From assembly GCA_051893555.1 (NCBI GenBank), contig JBJFHL010000022.1:1-60986 (forward strand): a DNA stretch of 60,986 nucleotides. The letters are read 5' to 3'. Made by a program: the position numbers and the translations under genes. The notes beneath the pieces are model-generated. The model worked only from the letters and a program-made list of their open reading frames with translations, was not told where the DNA came from and ran no database searches. Origin of the DNA: RGIG7179 sp051893555 (lineage in GTDB: Bacteria > Bacillota > Clostridia > Peptostreptococcales > Anaerovoracaceae). Positions within the stretch are counted from its first letter, which is position 1, and each line of letters opens with the position of its first letter. This document shows positions 23,140 through 31,417 of this stretch, one piece after another.

Positions 23140-25092
23140 TTATTTCTGTTTCACCTGCATGGCCCGGAAGGAATTTAGAATGGCCAGCATGGAGACGCCC
23201 ACATCGGCGAAGACCGCCGCCCACATGTTTGCCAGGCCCACGGCACTGAGAATCAGCACCAGTGCTTTGACACCCAGGGCAAAAACGATATTCTGCCGGA
23301 CGATGGCCATGGTCTTCCGTGAGATATCCATGATCAGGGCAATCTTGGACGGTTCGTCGTTCATGATGACGATGTCCGCCGCCTCGATGGCTGCATCCGA
23401 TCCCAGGCCGCCCATGGCGATTCCCACATCGGCCCGCGCCAGCACCGGCGCGTCGTTGATGCCGTCACCCACGAAGACTAACCTGCCTTTCCGCTTCGCA
23501 CCGTCATCACCGTCCGCATCATCTGCAGCCAGCTCCTGCAGCAGAGCCTCGACCTTGTGGACTTTGTCCCCCGGAAGAAGTTCCGTATATACCTGATCCA
23601 TGCCCAGCGCGTTCGCCGCCGCTTCACCGGCCGTTTTACTGTCCCCTGTCAGCATGACGGTACGGATTCCTCGCTTCTTCAGTGCAGCCACCGCCTCTGC
23701 AGCGTCCTCCTTCAACTGATCGGCGATGACGATATATCCCGCATACCGGCCGCCGATGGACACATGCACCGTGGTGCCTGCGATCTCATCCCTGGAATAT
23801 TCCAGTCCCAGCATTTTCATCAGTCTGGCATTTCCGGCCGCAACTTCCACACTGGCATCCTGCCCGGTTTCGGCATCCGTCAATTCCACCACAGCCTTCA
23901 CACCGTGGCCGGAGATTTCCTCCACATCATGGACCCTGGCCGGATCGATCTCACCAGATCGGCCGGCCTTTTCTGCGGTGCCGGCCCATGCCCGCTTCAG
24001 CGACGCCGAAATCGGATGAGACGAATAGCTTTCCGCCAGCGCAGCACATTCCAGCAGCTGCTCTTTCGTAAATCCTTCCGCCGGGCAGATCCGCTCCACC
24101 TCAAAGACGCCGCGGGTCAGAGTTCCTGTCTTATCCATGACCACGCACTGTGCAGAAGCCATGGCCTCCAGATAGTTGCTGCCCTTCACCAACACACCGG
24201 CCCTGGATGCCCCGCCGATTCCGCCGAAGAAGCTCAGCGGCACGGAAATCACCAACGCACACGGACAAGATACTACCAGAAAGTTCAGAGCACGATACAG
24301 CCAATCTGAGAAGGCTGCTCCCGGAATCACCAGCGGCGGCAGTACCGCCAGCACCACCGCAGCGATCACCACCACCGGCGTATAAACCGCCGCAAACCGG
24401 GTGATAAAGTTTTCTGTCCGGGCCTTCTTCATGGTGGCATTCTCCACCAGGTCCAGAATCTTGCTGACCGTAGACTCGCCGAACGGCTTGGACACTTCTA
24501 TGGTCAGCACACCACTTAAATTGATGCAGCCGCTGAGCACCTCGCTGCCGCAGCCTGCCTCCCGCGGTACCGATTCTCCCGTCAGCGCTGCCGTATCCAC
24601 CAGCGAATCGCCTTCCAGCACCCGTCCGTCCAGCGGGATCTTTTCTCCCGGCCGAACCAGAATCACGTCTCCCACCGAAACCACTGCCGGGTCCACCTGC
24701 CGGATCTCGTCGCCCACCTTCAGATTGGCTGAATCCGGCCGGATGTTCATCAGATCCGCAATGTTCTTCCTGGAACGGCCCACGGCATAATCCTCAAACA
24801 GTTCTCCCACCTGATAAAACAGCATGACGGCCACCGCCTCCGGATAATCGCCCACGAAGAACGCACCCGCCGAAGCCACCGCCATCAGGAAATTCTCGTC
24901 AAAAACTTTGCCGCCTGCAATGTTTCGAACCGCCTTCCAGATCACCTTGTATCCCACGATCAGATACGCCGCCAGAAACAGCACCAATCGCACCCGCTGC
25001 AGCACTGCCTCCTCCAGCGGCAGAAACGCCGAAGCTGCCGCCCCGAGAAACACCGCTGCCCCGATGCACAGCCGGATGATCCGCTTTTTCAT
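23140..25092 (-). CDS. Zn/Cd/Pb-type P1B ATPase without HMA domain
   Basis: A 650-residue heavy-metal-exporting P-type ATPase. TGES (171-174), the transmembrane metal motif SCPCAL (CPC at 276-278), the phosphorylation site DKTGT (D320), SSHP in the nucleotide domain, MLTGDS and VGDGINDAPVL are all visible. The C-terminal membrane pair has an Asp (FADVGVSMLAILNS), as in the Zn/Cd/Pb subgroup (CadA/ZntA), so Cu is unlikely. The usual N-terminal HMA domain is missing and is supplied by the separate 73-residue protein encoded just upstream. The minus-strand pair is driven from a promoter with two SmtB-like operators. Confidence 0.93.
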   Translation of the reverse strand: MKKRIIRLCIGAAVFLGAAASAFLPLEEAVLQRVRLVLFLAAYLIVGYKVIWKAVRNIAGGKVFDENFLMAVASAGAFFVGDYPEAVAVMLFYQVGELFEDYAVGRSRKNIADLMNIRPDSANLKVGDEIRQVDPAVVSVGDVILVRPGEKIPLDGRVLEGDSLVDTAALTGESVPREAGCGSEVLSGCINLSGVLTIEVSKPFGESTVSKILDLVENATMKKARTENFITRFAAVYTPVVVIAAVVLAVLPPLVIPGAAFSDWLYRALNFLVVSCPCALVISVPLSFFGGIGGASRAGVLVKGSNYLEAMASAQCVVMDKTGTLTRGVFEVERICPAEGFTKEQLLECAALAESYSSHPISASLKRAWAGTAEKAGRSGEIDPARVHDVEEISGHGVKAVVELTDAETGQDASVEVAAGNARLMKMLGLEYSRDEIAGTTVHVSIGGRYAGYIVIADQLKEDAAEAVAALKKRGIRTVMLTGDSKTAGEAAANALGMDQVYTELLPGDKVHKVEALLQELAADDADGDDGAKRKGRLVFVGDGINDAPVLARADVGIAMGGLGSDAAIEAADIVIMNDEPSKIALIMDISRKTMAIVRQNIVFALGVKALVLILSAVGLANMWAAVFADVGVSMLAILNSFRAMQVKQK

Positions 25093-25110
25093 CTCCTCAC
25101 CCCTCTTCCG

Positions 25111-25332
25111 TTACGCTTCCTTTACGGTAATATCGGAATCCACTTTCTTCACGATCTTTTTCAGCTTTTTCACCATGTCGTCCGATGGCTCGGTTTCCGT
25201 TTCAATGACCAGCTTGGTGGTCAGGAAGCTGACCGCTGCACTGTCCACGCCTTCCATTTTCTTCACGCTATTTTCGATTTCCGCCGCGCAGTGGGCACAG
25301 CACAGTCCGTCCAGAATATAAGTTTTTTTCAT
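25111..25332 (-). CDS. HMA-domain metallochaperone
   Basis: A 73-residue protein consisting of one heavy-metal-associated domain. The metal site GLCCAHC (residues 9-15) is a CCxxC form typical of Zn/Cd/Pb rather than Cu partners. It probably hands metal to, or regulates, the adjacent ATPase, which lacks this domain. The ATG at 25332 follows GGGAGGAAAAAGAA; a longer reading from 25404 would run through the operators and promoter and is rejected. It is the first gene of the two-gene export operon. Confidence 0.9.
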   Translation of the reverse strand: MKKTYILDGLCCAHCAAEIENSVKKMEGVDSAAVSFLTTKLVIETETEPSDDMVKKLKKIVKKVDSDITVKEA

Positions 25333-25357
25333 TTCTTTTTCCTCCCAAAAAAAACAA

Positions 25358-25373
25358 TTGAATAATCGTTCAA
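25358..25373 (-). promoter_or_regulatory. SmtB/ArsR-type operator 1
   Basis: TTGAA-N6-TTCAA palindrome just downstream of the -10 box, over the transcription start. Confidence 0.72.
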
Positions 25374-25381
25374 CTATCTTT

Positions 25382-25411
25382 ATTATAGTTGAACAACTAT
25401 TCAATCGTCAA
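25382..25411 (-). promoter_or_regulatory. Promoter of the metal-export operon
   Basis: On the minus strand TTGACG (25411-25406), 18 bases, TATAAT (25387-25382). Confidence 0.8.
25389..25404 (-). promoter_or_regulatory. SmtB/ArsR-type operator 2
   Basis: A second TTGAA-N6-TTCAA palindrome filling the spacer between -35 and -10. Two such sites, 31 bases apart, suggest cooperative repression by an ArsR-family dimer. Confidence 0.75.
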
Positions 25412-25449
25412 GTGTTTTTTCTGATTTTTTTATTTTTTTCATCCAGACC

Positions 25450-27726
25450 TCAGTCGGCCAGATTCACATACCGGGCTGCCAGTTGTCCCACATGATTATT
25501 GGAGCCCATGACCCACAGGATGTCGTCCCGGGTCAGCAGCAGGTCCGGGTCCGGCATGATGATTGGGTAGCCGTCTTTCTGCAGACCCAGGATCAGGCAG
25601 TCCCACTGGGTCCGGATCTGGCTCTGGCGGATGGATTTTCCCGCAAAATCCTCATCCCCGTAGATCTTGATGGCGCAGACAGACAGGGCGTTTTCCACGT
25701 CCGGATAGTCCGTCTCCATGAACTGCTTCAGGGTCCGCAGGGGCTTCGTCTGCTCCAGCCGGGTCAGGGCATAGAAATTCATCAGAGCTTTTTCTTCACC
25801 CACGGCGAAGACCTTGTCCCCTGCATGAATGGTCATTTCGCTGTCCGGCAGAATATACTGCTTTCCGTCGTGACGGATCTTCACCACATACACGTTATAC
25901 CGCATGCCCCAGTTGAGGCTTCCCAGCGGCCTGTTCAGAAAGTCCCCGTCCTCCGGTGCGATGAAGGACATGATATAGAGCTGCTGATCCAGCCAGGTCT
26001 GGTGCCTGCCGGCCCGTTCCTCCTGCCGGATGATCCGTTCGTTGAAATTCCGCAGGAATCGGGTCTCCAGCTGGAGATAGGCAGTGGCCATGAGCCCGGT
26101 TTTCGGAAACGCCAGCAGCACCACCGTCACCGCCAGTGCCAGCAGCACCGGGTGTGCGTCAAAGAATGCCATCATAGGGATCATGGCGATCAGCGCGATC
26201 ACCACCAGTTTGATGGCATTCAGCACGATCAGCGGCAGATGGAAGGACACCTGCTTCAGCCACAAGGCTGTAAACAAGTTGTTATGGAGGTTGAGCATGG
26301 GCCGTACGAACACCGCCATGACGAGATAAATAAAGACGCACGAAATGATTTTGCTCGGAAAATCCGGGAAATGTGCCGCCAAAAACGGCTCCAGGCCCCG
26401 CACGCCCACGATGACGGCCACCAGCATGATTCCGCCGTAGACGGTCATGCGGAAGAAGTATTTCTTAATATATGCGTACCAGTCGCTGTCCTGTTCCTCC
26501 TCCTGCTGCTCCGCCGAGGTGTAACGTTCCAGCTTGGCACGCAGCCGGTCGGACAGGTGATTTTCCAGCCATCCTACCACAAAAGGCGCCGCCTTGATGC
26601 AATATGGCGTAGTGAAGGTGGTGATGACGGAAACTGCCACCACGATGGGATAGAGAAACTGACTGATGAGACCCAGCTTGTTTCCCAGCGAAGCAATGAT
26701 GAACGCAAATTCCCCGATCTGTGCCAGGGCCAGACCGCCGGAAACGGAGTTTTCCAGATTTTGTCCCGAAAGAAGCATGCCGAGGGCCGAGAAAACCAGC
26801 TTGCCGAGCAGCGTTACGACAATAATCACGAGAATCGGCACCGCATACCGGGCGATCATGGTCGGATCCACCATCATTCCTACAGAAAGGAAAAATACGG
26901 CGCCGAACATATCTTTCACGCCCCTGGTCAGATGCTCCACCCGTTCCACATGGAGGGTACCGGCCAGCAGGGATCCCGCCAGAAACGCCCCCAGCGCCGT
27001 GGAAAACCCCAGCCAGTCGGCCAGCAGCACCATGCCGAAGCAGATGCCCACAGAAACCACCAGCAGCATTTCGTCGTTCATATACTGAATGGCCCGATTC
27101 AGAAGGGTCGGCAGCAGGTAAATGCCCAGGAGCAGCCAGATGATCAGGTAGAGCACCATCAGACCGAGGCTGAAGACGATCTGACCGCCGGATATGTTTT
27201 GGCGGACCGACAAAGTAGACAGAATGACCATCATAAAAATGCCCACGATGTCCTGAATGACCAGGGTGCCGAAGACCATCTCCGTATATTTCTTTCCCTT
27301 CAGATGAAGCTCATCGAAGACTTTGATGATCACCGTGGTGGAACTCATGGAAAGCATGCCGCCCAGGCAGATGCTGTCCATGAGGCCGAAGCCCAGCAGC
27401 TGTCCGGCACCGAAGCCTGCCGCCAACATGCCTGCCACTTCGATGATGGTGGTCACGATGGCCGTACTTCCCACCTGTGCCAGCTTGTGAAGGTTGAATT
27501 CCAGCCCCAGATGGAACATGAGGAAGATGATGCCGATCTCACTCCAGATATGGATGGCTTCCGTATCTTCCACCGTCATGAACAGGGGGAAATACGGGCT
27601 GGTGAGGAACCCGGCCAGGATATATCCAAGGATCAGGGGCTGTTTGATTTTTCGGAATAATATGGTGATTGCTCCGGCGGTCAGCATCATGACCGCCAGA
27701 TCGGATATGAATGCTGGTATATGCAA
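25450..27726 (-). CDS. CPA2-family (KefB-like) cation:proton antiporter with RCK_C domains
   Basis: A 758-residue antiporter. Residues 1-390 form the Na+/H+ exchanger-type membrane domain with about twelve helices (KQPLILGYILAGFLTSP, FSTALGAFLAGSLLAGT, ALAQIGEFAFIIAS). A second hydrophobic block of four to five helices (about 430-550) follows, which is not part of the core fold. Two RCK_C/TrkA_C-like regulatory segments close the protein (NVYVVKIRHDGKQYILPDSEMTI and DWCLILGLQKDG-type near the end). It exchanges K+ or Na+ for protons across the membrane. It appears to be a single-gene unit. Confidence 0.9.
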   Translation of the reverse strand: MHIPAFISDLAVMMLTAGAITILFRKIKQPLILGYILAGFLTSPYFPLFMTVEDTEAIHIWSEIGIIFLMFHLGLEFNLHKLAQVGSTAIVTTIIEVAGMLAAGFGAGQLLGFGLMDSICLGGMLSMSSTTVIIKVFDELHLKGKKYTEMVFGTLVIQDIVGIFMMVILSTLSVRQNISGGQIVFSLGLMVLYLIIWLLLGIYLLPTLLNRAIQYMNDEMLLVVSVGICFGMVLLADWLGFSTALGAFLAGSLLAGTLHVERVEHLTRGVKDMFGAVFFLSVGMMVDPTMIARYAVPILVIIVVTLLGKLVFSALGMLLSGQNLENSVSGGLALAQIGEFAFIIASLGNKLGLISQFLYPIVVAVSVITTFTTPYCIKAAPFVVGWLENHLSDRLRAKLERYTSAEQQEEEQDSDWYAYIKKYFFRMTVYGGIMLVAVIVGVRGLEPFLAAHFPDFPSKIISCVFIYLVMAVFVRPMLNLHNNLFTALWLKQVSFHLPLIVLNAIKLVVIALIAMIPMMAFFDAHPVLLALAVTVVLLAFPKTGLMATAYLQLETRFLRNFNERIIRQEERAGRHQTWLDQQLYIMSFIAPEDGDFLNRPLGSLNWGMRYNVYVVKIRHDGKQYILPDSEMTIHAGDKVFAVGEEKALMNFYALTRLEQTKPLRTLKQFMETDYPDVENALSVCAIKIYGDEDFAGKSIRQSQIRTQWDCLILGLQKDGYPIIMPDPDLLLTRDDILWVMGSNNHVGQLAARYVNLAD

Positions 27727-27755
27727 AGTGTCTCCTTTCTGCTGGTGCCGTTCTC

Positions 27756-29045
27756 TTATATCTGGCGGATCGCTTCAAATTCCTTCCGGATCGCTGTCAG
27801 GTGATCCGGATTGGTCAGCAGCTCGGCCGCCGTCATAGCGAATCCTTTCACGAAATGCATGGCGTTGTCCAACGCCTGTTCCGAGCAGGCGTGGCGTACG
27901 AATTCTATGGTATGCGGCCCGTACTTTGCCTCGCCTTCGTCCAGTCCCATACCGCAGCAGAGCTGGATCGCCGGGCACTGATAGCTCACGTCGCCCAGAT
28001 CGGAGGAACCGGAAATCACGGTTCTGCCCGGATTCGGGATGGTTACGCCCAGCTTTTCCATCTGGCTGCAGGCCAGATTGGCCAGATACAGATTACTGCA
28101 GGTGTCTTTAAAATCTTCTTCTGCCTTTGAAATCTTCACCGTGGTACCGGTGCCAAGTGCCGCTGCTTCCGCGCAGGCCGTAATCTTTTTCAGCAGTTCT
28201 TCCACATAGGCCACCTTCTCTGCACGGATATAGAACAGTGCCGAAGTGTAATCCGGAATCACATTGGGCGCCGCACCGCCGTTGGTAATGATGCCGTGGA
28301 TTCGCGCATCCGATTTCGTCTGCTGCCGCAGGGCATTCACCAGATTGAAGAAGTTGATCACTGCATCCAGTGCGTTGCAGCCTTCGTACGGTGCAGCTGC
28401 CGCATGGGCGGTCTTCCCGAAAAACTCAAAGCTTCTGCAGTACATGGCCAGGGTATCCATGGAAGTAAAATTCTCATCCATGGGATGCGCCATCATGACA
28501 GCGTCATATTCTCTGAATGCACCTTTTCGTGCCATTTCCACCTTGGCACCTGCCGTCTCCTCTGCAGGTGTGCCGATCACATGGATCTCACCGCCCAGCT
28601 TGTCCACCAGCCGGCGGATCACCAGCCCTGCGCCCACGCTGATCATGGCGATCAGGTTATGCCCGCAGCCGTGGCCCAGCTCCGGCAGCGCATCATACTC
28701 CGCCAGCATGGCCAGCTTCGGCCCTGCGCCGGACGCTTCGTTCTGTCCGCCGGCCGCTTCGTTCTGTCCGCCGGTCTGTCCGCCGGCTTTGCCTCTGTAC
28801 ACCGCCTTATATGCCGTCGGGATTCCTTCAAATCCCACCTCAACTTCAAAACCATACTTCCGCAGCAGATCCGCCTGCCATCCGCAGGCCTTGAACTCCT
28901 GATGCCCCAGTTCCGGATTATCATGGATGTCCAGCGCCAGCTTTTTCAGCTCCGGCGCCAGTGCCTCCGCCGTCTCCTCAATCAGCTTTCTGAGATCATC
29001 CGCCGTTGTATCCATACACATATTCCTGTTCTTGCTGTCGCCCAT
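27756..29045 (-). CDS. M20-family amidohydrolase
   Basis: A 429-residue M20 amidohydrolase related to, but clearly distinct from, the one at 19415. It shows IHDNPELGHQEFKA, AEYDALPELGHGCGHNLIA, GTPAEETAGAKVEM, FFGKTAHAAAAPYEGCNALDA and SGSSDLGDVSYQCPAIQ, the usual two-metal and dimerisation motifs. The ATG at 29045 has AGGAGGATGAAAGA before it; a longer reading from 29207 passes through its promoter. A low-complexity insert with repeated GGQNEA units (about residues 87-107) sits next to the metal site and derives from short direct DNA repeats; it is probably a surface loop. Confidence 0.9.
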   Translation of the reverse strand: MGDSKNRNMCMDTTADDLRKLIEETAEALAPELKKLALDIHDNPELGHQEFKACGWQADLLRKYGFEVEVGFEGIPTAYKAVYRGKAGGQTGGQNEAAGGQNEASGAGPKLAMLAEYDALPELGHGCGHNLIAMISVGAGLVIRRLVDKLGGEIHVIGTPAEETAGAKVEMARKGAFREYDAVMMAHPMDENFTSMDTLAMYCRSFEFFGKTAHAAAAPYEGCNALDAVINFFNLVNALRQQTKSDARIHGIITNGGAAPNVIPDYTSALFYIRAEKVAYVEELLKKITACAEAAALGTGTTVKISKAEEDFKDTCSNLYLANLACSQMEKLGVTIPNPGRTVISGSSDLGDVSYQCPAIQLCCGMGLDEGEAKYGPHTIEFVRHACSEQALDNAMHFVKGFAMTAAELLTNPDHLTAIRKEFEAIRQI

Positions 29046-29084
29046 TCTTTCATCCTCCTGTAAAACTTCTGCTAAGATAGTATT

Positions 29085-29114
29085 AGTATACATCCGAATC
29101 CCCCGCCCTGCCAA
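29085..29114 (-). promoter_or_regulatory. Sigma-A promoter of the M20 gene
   Basis: On the minus strand TTGGCA (29114-29109), 18 bases, TATACT (29090-29085). Confidence 0.65.
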
Positions 29115-29466
29115 GTGCTGAATTTTTCCTGCAGAAAAATTAGCGGAGTCGAAACGCCTGCAAGGCAGTCCGCTTTGGTTCGCGATGGTTAGCCATTTCA
29201 AACCCATCCAAATTGAAGTAAAATATTAAAAAAAGGTTGATTCGCGGTTTGGAAAACGAGCGGAATCCACTGAAATTCGGAGTTTTTTGCTGCAAAACCG
29301 GCTTTTTTTCTCAAAATCGGGCTGTCTCGGAGAAATCGACTCATACTTTTTTGCATTTTTTTGTTGAATCTGGATGAACTTAAGGTGTACAGGGTTGAAG
29401 CGAAAAAACCGCAGGAAAAACTCGTGGAAAGCGCACAAAAATTTTTAAAATACTGGCGATTTCTAT
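29115..29466. other. Noncoding region before the tRNA gene
   Basis: About 350 bases with A/T-rich runs and no convincing gene. A 91-codon open frame on the minus strand (29198-29473) has no recognisable protein features and overlaps the tRNA promoter, so I do not call it. Confidence 0.6.
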
Positions 29467-29495
29467 TTGACAAACCGGCATCTATTCGTTATAAT
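29467..29495 (+). promoter_or_regulatory. Consensus promoter of the tRNA-Arg gene
   Basis: TTGACA (29467-29472), 17 bases, TATAAT (29490-29495): a full match to the housekeeping consensus. Confidence 0.92.
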
Positions 29496-29527
29496 AATAT
29501 GGTACGAGTTCCAAAGAACAAGTATAT

Positions 29528-29604
29528 GCGCTATTAGCTCAATTGGATAGAGTCGCGCACTACGAATGCGAAGGTTGGGGGTTCGAGTCCCTCATGGCGC
29601 ACCA
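29528..29604 (+). tRNA. tRNA-Arg (anticodon ACG)
   Basis: A complete 77-base cloverleaf including an encoded CCA. Acceptor GCGCTAT/ATGGCGC (one T-G pair), D-arm GCTC/GAGT, anticodon loop CTACGAA with anticodon ACG (read as ICG), T-arm GGGGG-TTCGAGT-CCCTC. The top pair of the anticodon stem is a G-A mismatch. The prophage begins at or just past its 3' end, so it is a likely integration target. Confidence 0.95.
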
Positions 29605-29611
29605 ACGAATA

Positions 29612-29656
29612 AAAGCCTTGAATCTATTGAAAAATCAATGATTCCAAGGCTTTTTT
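29612..29656 (+). terminator. Terminator of the tRNA gene
   Basis: AAAGCCTTGAATC and GATTCCAAGGCTTT form a long stem with an inner ATTGA/TCAAT pair, followed by TTTTTT. Confidence 0.85.
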
Positions 29657-29721
29657 CGTCTCATAAAATTGTATATTTTTTTCTAAAAAATGTCAAAAAT
29701 AATCAAAAAAAATCAATAGAA

Positions 29722-29744
29722 GTGTTGTACCTGGTGTTGTACCT
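29722..29744. repeat. Direct repeat GTGTTGTACCT next to the attachment side
   Basis: GTGTTGTACCT occurs at 29722-29732 and 29734-29744, with a further GTACC at 29748. Short direct repeats beside an att site are typical of integrase arm-binding sites; this role is a guess. Confidence 0.4.
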
Positions 29745-29793
29745 TATGTACCGCTTCCATCTACAAGAGCTGATTGTGGTATAAAATCTTTAT

Positions 29794-29825
29794 GGCAGGA
29801 AACGTTTCTTCCTGCCTCTTTTTTT
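29794..29825 (+). terminator. Plus-strand terminator without a visible gene
   Basis: GGCAGGAA/TTCCTGCC stem (29794-29801, 29809-29816) and a seven-T run. No plus-strand gene precedes it, so it may be left over from sequence lost or moved at integration. Confidence 0.7.
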
Positions 29826-29860
29826 CAGTGTTGAGGTCCGGACAGTTTTTGCGTATGAAA

Positions 29861-29890
29861 ATAGCCAGGGTATTTATTCGCCCTGGCTAT
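29861..29890 (-). terminator. Terminator of the PIN module
   Basis: ATAGCCAGGG (29861-29870) pairs perfectly with CCCTGGCTAT (29881-29890), followed by TTTTC on the minus strand. Confidence 0.7.
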
Positions 29891-29902
29891 ATTCCACATT
29901 AT

Positions 29903-30466
29903 TTATTTTGTATCGCTCTCGTCTATGCAAATGATCTGCAAGTCTGGTATTGATATATTACGAAAATCGCTATCAGTTGTTACAAAATATTCTATTCCGT
30001 ACTCTCTCGCAATAGCTAAGTGCATTGCATCGTTGCTTCCGAATATATTGTACGTTTCCATCATCTGATCTCTAATCTTCCTAGTTTCTTCAGATGCCGA
30101 AAGAATATCTGGCAAAAATGCATCATTCGTTAATACCTTTCTTTTGTAACTCTTGTAGTCATTAAGTGCCTGTCCCAAAACTCTGCAATATGTATCTGGA
30201 GCAGTTTCTTTTAATCTTTTTATATCATGTTGATTTTTGCAATCGGCATTTTTAAACGCGTCTTTTATAATTACATTCAAAATTTCATCAAACACAATTT
30301 CCGACACTACCAGCGGTGCATTTGAATTGTATGCTTCCGCAAACAAAGATGCAACGTTACGCCTTTTCGATGCATCATTATCATACCCAAGGAACTGTAA
30401 AAGTGCACTGGTATCGGTATATATATATTCCTTTTCTTTAAAATTTACTTCTTCAAAGGCAGACAC
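29903..30466 (-). CDS. PIN-domain ribonuclease-like protein (toxin type)
   Basis: A 187-residue PIN-domain protein. The acidic metal-binding residues of the fold are in place: D18 (YTDTSALLQF), E56 with D60/E61 (SEIVFDE), D146 (SNDAMHLAIA) and D165/D167 (VTTDSDF). PIN proteins cleave RNA with Mg2+ or Mn2+ and often act as VapC toxins, although VapC is usually about 130 residues, so this is longer. Two bases separate it from a 56-residue protein encoded upstream that could be its antitoxin. The region is visibly richer in A/T than the phage structural genes, suggesting separate acquisition. Confidence 0.82.
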   Translation of the reverse strand: MSAFEEVNFKEKEYIYTDTSALLQFLGYDNDASKRRNVASLFAEAYNSNAPLVVSEIVFDEILNVIIKDAFKNADCKNQHDIKRLKETAPDTYCRVLGQALNDYKSYKRKVLTNDAFLPDILSASEETRKIRDQMMETYNIFGSNDAMHLAIAREYGIEYFVTTDSDFRNISIPDLQIICIDESDTK

Positions 30467-30468
30467 TT

Positions 30469-30639
30469 CTACACCCCTTTTCTCGTGCTATAATAGGTTC
30501 TCATAATGTCCTGATTTTTTGAACCCTGCAACGCTGATAATTCTTTTTCTATTTGTTCTGGAGTTTTGATTGTTGCCTTGCCATGCTTTTTATAAGTCCG
30601 CGCTTTAATTCTGTCCAGTTGCTCTCTTTTATTATTCAT
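30469..30639 (-). CDS. Small basic protein, possible antitoxin of the PIN protein
   Basis: A 56-residue, highly charged protein (KREQLDRIKARTYKKHGKA, then a helical region KTPEQIEKELSAL). The ATG at 30639 follows GGGAGCTCAG. It has no recognisable DNA-binding fold, but size, charge and position directly before a PIN gene fit an antitoxin. This role is inferred from position only. Confidence 0.5.
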   Translation of the reverse strand: MNNKREQLDRIKARTYKKHGKATIKTPEQIEKELSALQGSKNQDIMRTYYSTRKGV

Positions 30640-30662
30640 CCTGAGCTCCCTTCCCAAATGAC

Positions 30663-31253
30663 TTATTTAGTAAAAAATTCCACCTTCTCAGCATACTTAA
30701 GATAAGCATCTTCGAAATATTTTTCTATATCTTCTGCTGCAACATCCTCTCGATTGAATAGTCCTTCTATAAACATCTTTTTTGTATCTCTAATAAGTGG
30801 TTCAACTTTGATTTCGTCATAGATATTATCTCTTTTTATGAGAAATCTATATCCTACGGTTGATACATCTTTCAACGCATCCTCTTCAAAATTATATGTA
30901 CTCATTCCTTTCAATATGACTCCAGTATCACGGGTCTTTGACTCGAATACATTTACGAATCTAACTGTACAAGCTTCGCTTTTTCCGCCATCTAATAGTG
31001 CTTCCATTATTTTTCTGCACAAAATTGAATAAGAGGTTAAGTCATCTCTTTCGTATTGACGTGCAACTTTAAAAGCAAATTGCTCGGTATTGATAATAAT
31101 TTGCGATCCCTTTTTGTCATCAAAAATCTGAAATACCGGAGTTGAAGCAACCACATTATACTCAGTTTCCTTAATAATTTCCGCAATTCTCTCGCTCTGT
31201 GCCTCAGTAAGTTGTCCAAAATTTAGTTTAACATTTAAATCGAAACCAGTCAT
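30663..31253 (-). CDS. Protein of unknown function, first gene of the PIN module
   Basis: A 196-residue soluble protein not confidently recognised. The middle reads SQIIINTEQFAFKVARQYERDDLTSY and later EACTVRFVNVFESK, which faintly recalls TIGR04255-type proteins; I give this only as a hint. No catalytic motif is seen. It begins after an extended -10 promoter at 31299-31307 and is followed, 23 bases on, by the small putative antitoxin, so the three genes look like one transcript. It may be a third component or regulator of the module. Confidence 0.6.
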   Translation of the reverse strand: MTGFDLNVKLNFGQLTEAQSERIAEIIKETEYNVVASTPVFQIFDDKKGSQIIINTEQFAFKVARQYERDDLTSYSILCRKIMEALLDGGKSEACTVRFVNVFESKTRDTGVILKGMSTYNFEEDALKDVSTVGYRFLIKRDNIYDEIKVEPLIRDTKKMFIEGLFNREDVAAEDIEKYFEDAYLKYAEKVEFFTK

Positions 31254-31298
31254 TTTTTTTCATTCTCCTTACAATAATGAATATACCTCCGCTTTATT

Positions 31299-31307
31299 AT
31301 TATACCA
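31299..31307 (-). promoter_or_regulatory. Extended -10 promoter of the PIN module
   Basis: On the minus strand TGGTATAAT, an extended -10 box, lies about 45 bases upstream of the first gene; the only TTGACA nearby is too close to serve as its -35. Confidence 0.6.
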
Positions 31308-31367
31308 TACTCTGTCAAGTCGCTAGATGTTGTATCTGTGGAAATTCGTACACAATATCTGCAAAAA

Positions 31368-31402
31368 ATGCAACGAGCCAGGACAAACATTTGCCCTGGC
31401 TC
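31368..31402 (-). terminator. Terminator at the end of the phage late operon
   Basis: GAGCCAGG (31375-31382) pairs with CCTGGCTC (31395-31402); on the minus strand it is followed, after a few bases, by TTTTTT. It isolates the PIN module from late transcription. Confidence 0.75.
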
Positions 31403-31417
31403 TCGTCTTACCCTATT

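Noticed and set aside
25483..27660. 725-codon open frame on the plus strand, opposite the antiporter gene
   Set aside because: It is a mirror reading of a GC-rich coding region; the product is His/Gln/Arg-rich with no fold or motif, and the minus-strand gene is a clear CPA2 antiporter.
29198..29473. 91-codon minus-strand open frame before the tRNA
   Set aside because: No ribosome site, low-complexity Ser/Phe/Lys-rich product and overlap with the tRNA promoter.
31310..31320. TTGACA as the -35 of the PIN module promoter
   Set aside because: It is only eight bases from the TATAAT, too close for sigma-A; the extended -10 is the better explanation.
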